Shown: piece after piece, positions 60,351 through 64,000 of the stretch
How positions within the stretch are numbered: position 1 is the stretch's first letter
Layout of the letters: each line of letters begins with the position of its first letter
Source of the DNA: Patiria pectinifera
Lineage: Eukaryota; Echinodermata; Asteroidea; Valvatida; Asterinidae
Direction: 5' to 3'
Assembly (NCBI GenBank): GCA_029964075.1
Contig: CM057141.1
Coordinates: 3,968,001-4,032,000 of the forward strand
Length of the DNA: 64,000 bases
Translations under genes and position numbers: made by a program
Notes under the pieces: model-generated
Database searches by the model: none
Told to the model about the DNA's origin: nothing
What the model saw: the letters and a program-made list of their open reading frames with translations, nothing else

Positions 60351-61030
60351 GTTGATCACTTTTTTTTTCAAAGATGATAACTAAATATAAAATTATTAAA
60401 ACTCAGCTGTAAAATTCATGCATTTACATTGGGGGCCGCCATGTTGCTTTCCTGACAAATTGATAATTCTGCCCGTTCTCGAATGGCAAGATTTAACTCA
60501 GTTTTTGGATTTGCACCACCGCCGGATTTCGAATGATTAAACGACCCATGATGAGCCAACCGAAACATTAAATTTTGAGTAAAACTGCTTTGGGCAATTC
60601 AGAATAGCCAATGTTAAAAAGTTTCGATCTTTGAAATTGTGGGTGGGTGTGTCAAACTCAAAGGGAATACCTTAAAATCGAGATTCAGTTTTCAATTGAA
60701 GTAAATTAAAGTAATTGAAAAAAAAATACAAGAAGAAGGGGAAAAATACCCAGCGGGCTCATTCGAGAAAATGCAGATATTTTTCTCTTTTCTTTCTCGA
60801 TCGATTTTTTTGCAAATATCAAAAAACAAAACTACCAGATTTTTACGAAATACCTTACTAGGATGTTGGTAAATGACAGTCTAAAAGGCAGCATCCTGTA
60901 AAATTATGGCACCTGGTGTGAAGTCATTTTCAAGAAAAGTGATATTTTGTATAAATTTCCAGCGGTGGTCGGCCGACCACCGTTGGAAAAAGTTAACTTT
61001 TTGTCAGTGTAACAATTATTTGATCTACAG
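60351..61030. other. BOLA3 upstream region
   Basis: Contains the presumed BOLA3 5' UTR and promoter immediately above 60350. AT-rich, with no TATA or other element that I can assign. A GCCGCCATGTTG stretch at about 60435 has an upstream ATG in another frame. Confidence 0.4.
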
Positions 61031-61567
61031 GGTGAGTAAAAAAAAACCGAAACCCAAATGTCGGGACTTTTGTTTTAGTAGAAGTTCTTCATGTAGCACT
61101 TTGAAATCTATATGAAAGCTCAATGATAAGCTTTCTTTTAATCATTCAAATCACTCATGTACTTTTCAATGATGAAGTTACGGAATTTTAAACACAACCA
61201 CCGTTTTAAAGTTCTGTCCACGGATCACAAAAAAGTGTGTGTTCTTTCAGCAAAACGAAAACAATTCACACACACACATCCCTATCATGTGATTTGTTTT
61301 CGGTCTATTCCTTCCTCCATGGTTTTGCTGAAAGAACACTGAACTTTTTGGAGATCCGTGCGGGACAGAACCCTAATTATAAAACGGTTGTGCTTAAAAT
61401 TCCGTAACTTGAAAAGTACATAAATGATTTGAATGATTCTTGTACTACAACAAAGTTTATGAATTGGGCTTTCATATCCTAGATTTTGAAAGTGCTATCA
61501 TGCAGAACTTCAATAAAACAATAGTCCCTACATTTGGGTTTCGGCCGGTTTTTTTTACTCACCTTGT
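61031..61567. mobile_element. MITE with ~230-bp inverted arms (CAGGGTGAGTAAAA)
   Basis: The left arm starts CAGGGTGAGTAAAAAAAAAC, then CGAAACCCAAATGT. The right arm ends with the complement (ACATTTGGGTTTCGGCCGG, then TTTTTTACTCACC). Blocks AATCATTCAAATCA, GTTACGGAATTTTAA and GTTCTTTCAGCAAAAC occur in both arms. It is non-coding, and related to the solo arm at 51912. Confidence 0.85.
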
Positions 61568-62300
61568 TATGCCCCGGCGAAGCCGAAGGGCATACTGTTT
61601 CTGTCTTGTCCTTCCGTGTGTGTGTGGGTGTGTGTGTGTGTGGGTGTGTGGGTGTGTGGGTGTGTGTCATCACACTTTTTTTTTTCATCACGATAGCTAA
61701 ATATAGATTGATGGATTGTCATGAAATTGGCATTTAGTTTGATAGTGGGTTTCCCCAGCCTTTTTTTGAATTTGAGGGCACATGTACAAGGTCAAGGTCA
61801 ATATGGCTAAAAAAAAAAAAAAATGCTCATCAAGATATACTAAGATATACTTGGATTACGATAACTCAAATTAGCATTGATGTATTGTCATGAAACTTCA
61901 AAGATGGCTTGCTAGTGTCAATATGGCTAAAAAAAAAAGAAATGTTGTCATCATGATAACTCAAGAAAAGATTTGATGGATTGTCATAAAACTTGGACAG
62001 GTGGCTTGCTAGGGTACCCAAGAGCCTATTTTTGGGGGGGGGGGGTTACCAGTCAGGTCAATCAATCAAAATAAAAAAAAAGAAAAAATAAATAACATAA
62101 AAGAAAGAAAGTGCTGTCATCACGATAACTCAAAATTAATTGATGTAAAGCAAAAGAATGCTTGTCATCACGATAATTCAAGATAGACTTGATGGATTTC
62201 ATAAAACGAAGACACACTTTTCTTGTATTTATACTAACTTCAAATAGTTCATTTCTGATAATTACAGCAAAAACCAATGATGTACATTCTCTTTAAGCAT
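61568..62300. repeat. Diverged interspersed repeat with GT microsatellite
   Basis: Begins with a palindromic GCCCCGGCGAAGCCGAAGGGC-like start (61570-61590), then (GT)n-type runs to 61667. Imperfect internal copies of a block with ATCACGATAACTCAA, TTGATGGATTGTCATAAAAC and GGTGGCTTGCTAG follow. The class is not recognised. Confidence 0.6.
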
Positions 62301-63078
62301 GGAGGTGAAACCATGGTCAAACTCATGGAGGAGCAAGATGGTCAAATCATCATCAGTTACCAGAAAAAAATACTTTTTAAAGACGATGGCGTGTACAGTT
62401 GATGTTTTTCTTTATATAAAACAAGAAGAGGGCCATTTTGTATTTTGGTTAATTGCCAAAAGGGCATTCAAATAAGCCGTGACTGTACCGGCTACAGATT
62501 TTGCCAAAATGCATATTTTGGGGGCGATTGAATGAACACGTGGAGGAGCAGGGGAACAATTGACAGATTGAAGCGCATGTAATTGGAGTTTTTTTATATC
62601 ATAAAATGAAACGTCTTCAAGTTCATAGTGATGTGGATTTGGGGTGAGGGTTATTTTTCGGACAGTTTGCCATGGTTTGCTAGGCGGTTGGGTCGGGTCC
62701 TTGTTAGTCGTCGGGTAAATTTGTCAGACGTTTTTGAAGTTGGTTTTTGATTCCCCGATCCTCAGCGAGTGAATTTGTTTTGGCCCGTGTACGAATTTTC
62801 AATAAGGAACCCATTCGCGAATTCACCACCGATCAGCAGACTGTCGACATGTCAAACCATGGAGAAATAAAACTTCATGAAGTTATGTGAAAACTGACGC
62901 AGTGCGGCGCGAAGTGATGCGTGTCTTTTGGAGGTAGGAATATAGAGTCTTTAAAATTAAATCAGTGTGAATGTTGTCCTAAATGGAAAAAATGTTGCAA
63001 CCTGACGCCACTTTTTTCTGTTATCATTTCAATGAAGGTCAGTCATTGCAAAAATGATGATAATTATAAAAATTAGGT
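62301..63078. other. No gene recognised
   Basis: Unique-looking AT-rich sequence with short ORFs only, and no domain, repeat or RNA motif. Confidence 0.4.
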
Positions 63079-63641
63079 AGTGTATATTTTGCCGGAGGTA
63101 ACGCCGGCAAACTAACGTTTACTAAAGGTTTGCCGGCGGCAATCCATATCAACAGAGGGCGCTGTACTCTTTAAGATAGGGCTGAATTATAACATGTATT
63201 AAATTCCCACCAAAGTTGTGTAGCACAATTGGTGCAGTGGTTAAGCAATAGCTCTAGTGAGTGGGATGTCCCGAGTTCGAATCCTGACCCCCGCCACAAT
63301 TTTAAGGTGTTTTTTTTCCAATCCCCAAATAAATATAAGAATATTCTTCTTTTATTATTTTATATGTCTCAAACATTTTATTGCAGAGTATTACTTTTTC
63401 TTTTTCAGATTTGTGGCTCTGGAGGATTTTTTTTAAAGGGAAATAAAGTCCGAAATTATAAAATGTTCTGATTCCCATCTTGTTAATACAAAAATACAAC
63501 GATAATATTGGCATGGAGCCAGACTAAAATTTGTCACCGGAAAATGTTTAAGTACAAAAAAACAGTAACTGCGCATGTTCAGTGCATATCCGGCAAACTA
63601 ACGTTTACTGAAGGTTTGCCGTCTCCGGCAAAATATCCACT
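63079..63641. mobile_element. MITE with TTTTGCCGGAG ends, containing a SINE-like insert
   Basis: The ends AGTGTATATTTTGCCGGAG and CTCCGGCAAAATATCCACT are inverted complements with one mismatch. Both sides also carry GGCAAACTAACGTTTACT in the same orientation next to GGTTTGCCG. It is about 563 bp and non-coding. Confidence 0.75.
63215..63300 (+). mobile_element. tRNA-like SINE head
   Basis: Has the A-box-like TTGGTGCAGTGGTTAAGC and the B box GAGTTCGAATCC at tRNA-like spacing. A coherent acceptor stem is not evident, so it is read as a SINE-type insert within the MITE. A diverged tRNA pseudogene is the alternative. Confidence 0.6.
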
Positions 63642-64000
63642 GCTTTAAAATTAAGACATGAATCTGGGACTGAGAAATACACATCCAAGTGCACAACCTT
63701 TTTATTAAAATACGCCTAAAAATAAGAAATTAATTTTCGGACAAAGTGTAGTTGGGTATGTGAGGGGACACAATAATTATTTCTCAGAATTTATCAACTT
63801 TAAAGAAATTTATATTGTTAATGTGAATTTTTCATAGGATTCGTTCTTGCTTGAATTGTGATATTTCCGGACGTCGTCGTTTTTGAATTTTGGACTAAAT
63901 ATCATGACATTGAAAAAGTTCACAAAGGTTCAACAGCGAGCATTATTAAGGTAATACTAACATGACTAACAAATTAATATTAAACTGAATTAATTTGAAT
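63642..64000. other. Repeat fragment shared with 17270-17380
   Basis: TTTCCGGACGTCGTCGTTTT and GCGAGCATTATTAAGGTAAT near 63868-63955 parallel the interior of the 17122-17478 element. The CCCTAACGTGGCGC ends are not visible here. No gene reaches the right edge. Confidence 0.55.

Overview
This is a eukaryotic nuclear window of about 64 kb with two 500-N assembly gaps. It is intron-rich and gene-poor, and is packed with repeats. The exon/intron genes, abundant tRNA-derived SINEs, a Penelope-like retroelement, LINE scraps and many palindromic MITEs suggest a marine invertebrate. A hemichordate, echinoderm or amphioxus-like deuterostome is my best guess, but the species is not determinable from sequence alone.

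Layout. (1) 1-3.73 kb, + strand: the last exons of a SAMHD1-like gene entering from the left edge, with one exon visibly degraded. (2) 3.7-20.8 kb: spacer with SINEs, LINE fragments, MITEs and a large tandem array (about 8.7-16.3 kb) of units rich in paired TGACGTCA motifs, ending in a run of seven perfect hairpins. (3) 20.8-31.5 kb, - strand: twelve exons of a second SAMHD1 homolog covering nearly the whole HD phosphohydrolase. One exon carries an apparent 1-base frameshift. The two SAMHD1 copies face each other tail to tail, and their homology continues into intron and 3' UTR sequence. (4) 32.7-42.8 kb: a foldback minisatellite and a second TGACGTCA-rich array. That array is interrupted by a foldback transposon with a readable empty site and by a 5'-truncated Penelope-like element. 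(5) 44.2-47.4 kb, - strand: a two-exon TLC-domain membrane protein of 388 aa. (6) 52.3-60.4 kb, - strand: a complete four-exon BOLA3 gene (109 aa, mitochondrial Fe-S cluster delivery). Its introns hold further MITEs, one more TGACGTCA-rich unit and another foldback minisatellite. (7) 61-64 kb: MITEs and a SINE.

The host genes (SAMHD1 pair, TLC protein, BOLA3) show no obvious functional link. The most unusual material is the TGACGTCA-rich family. Its units, read on one strand, end in an 18-bp palindrome or related hairpin followed by CTAG and then T, as Helitron 3' ends do. They sit in head-to-tail tandem and can carry a cluster of hairpin-only monomers at the other end. I could not run searches, so all family names rest on motif recognition.
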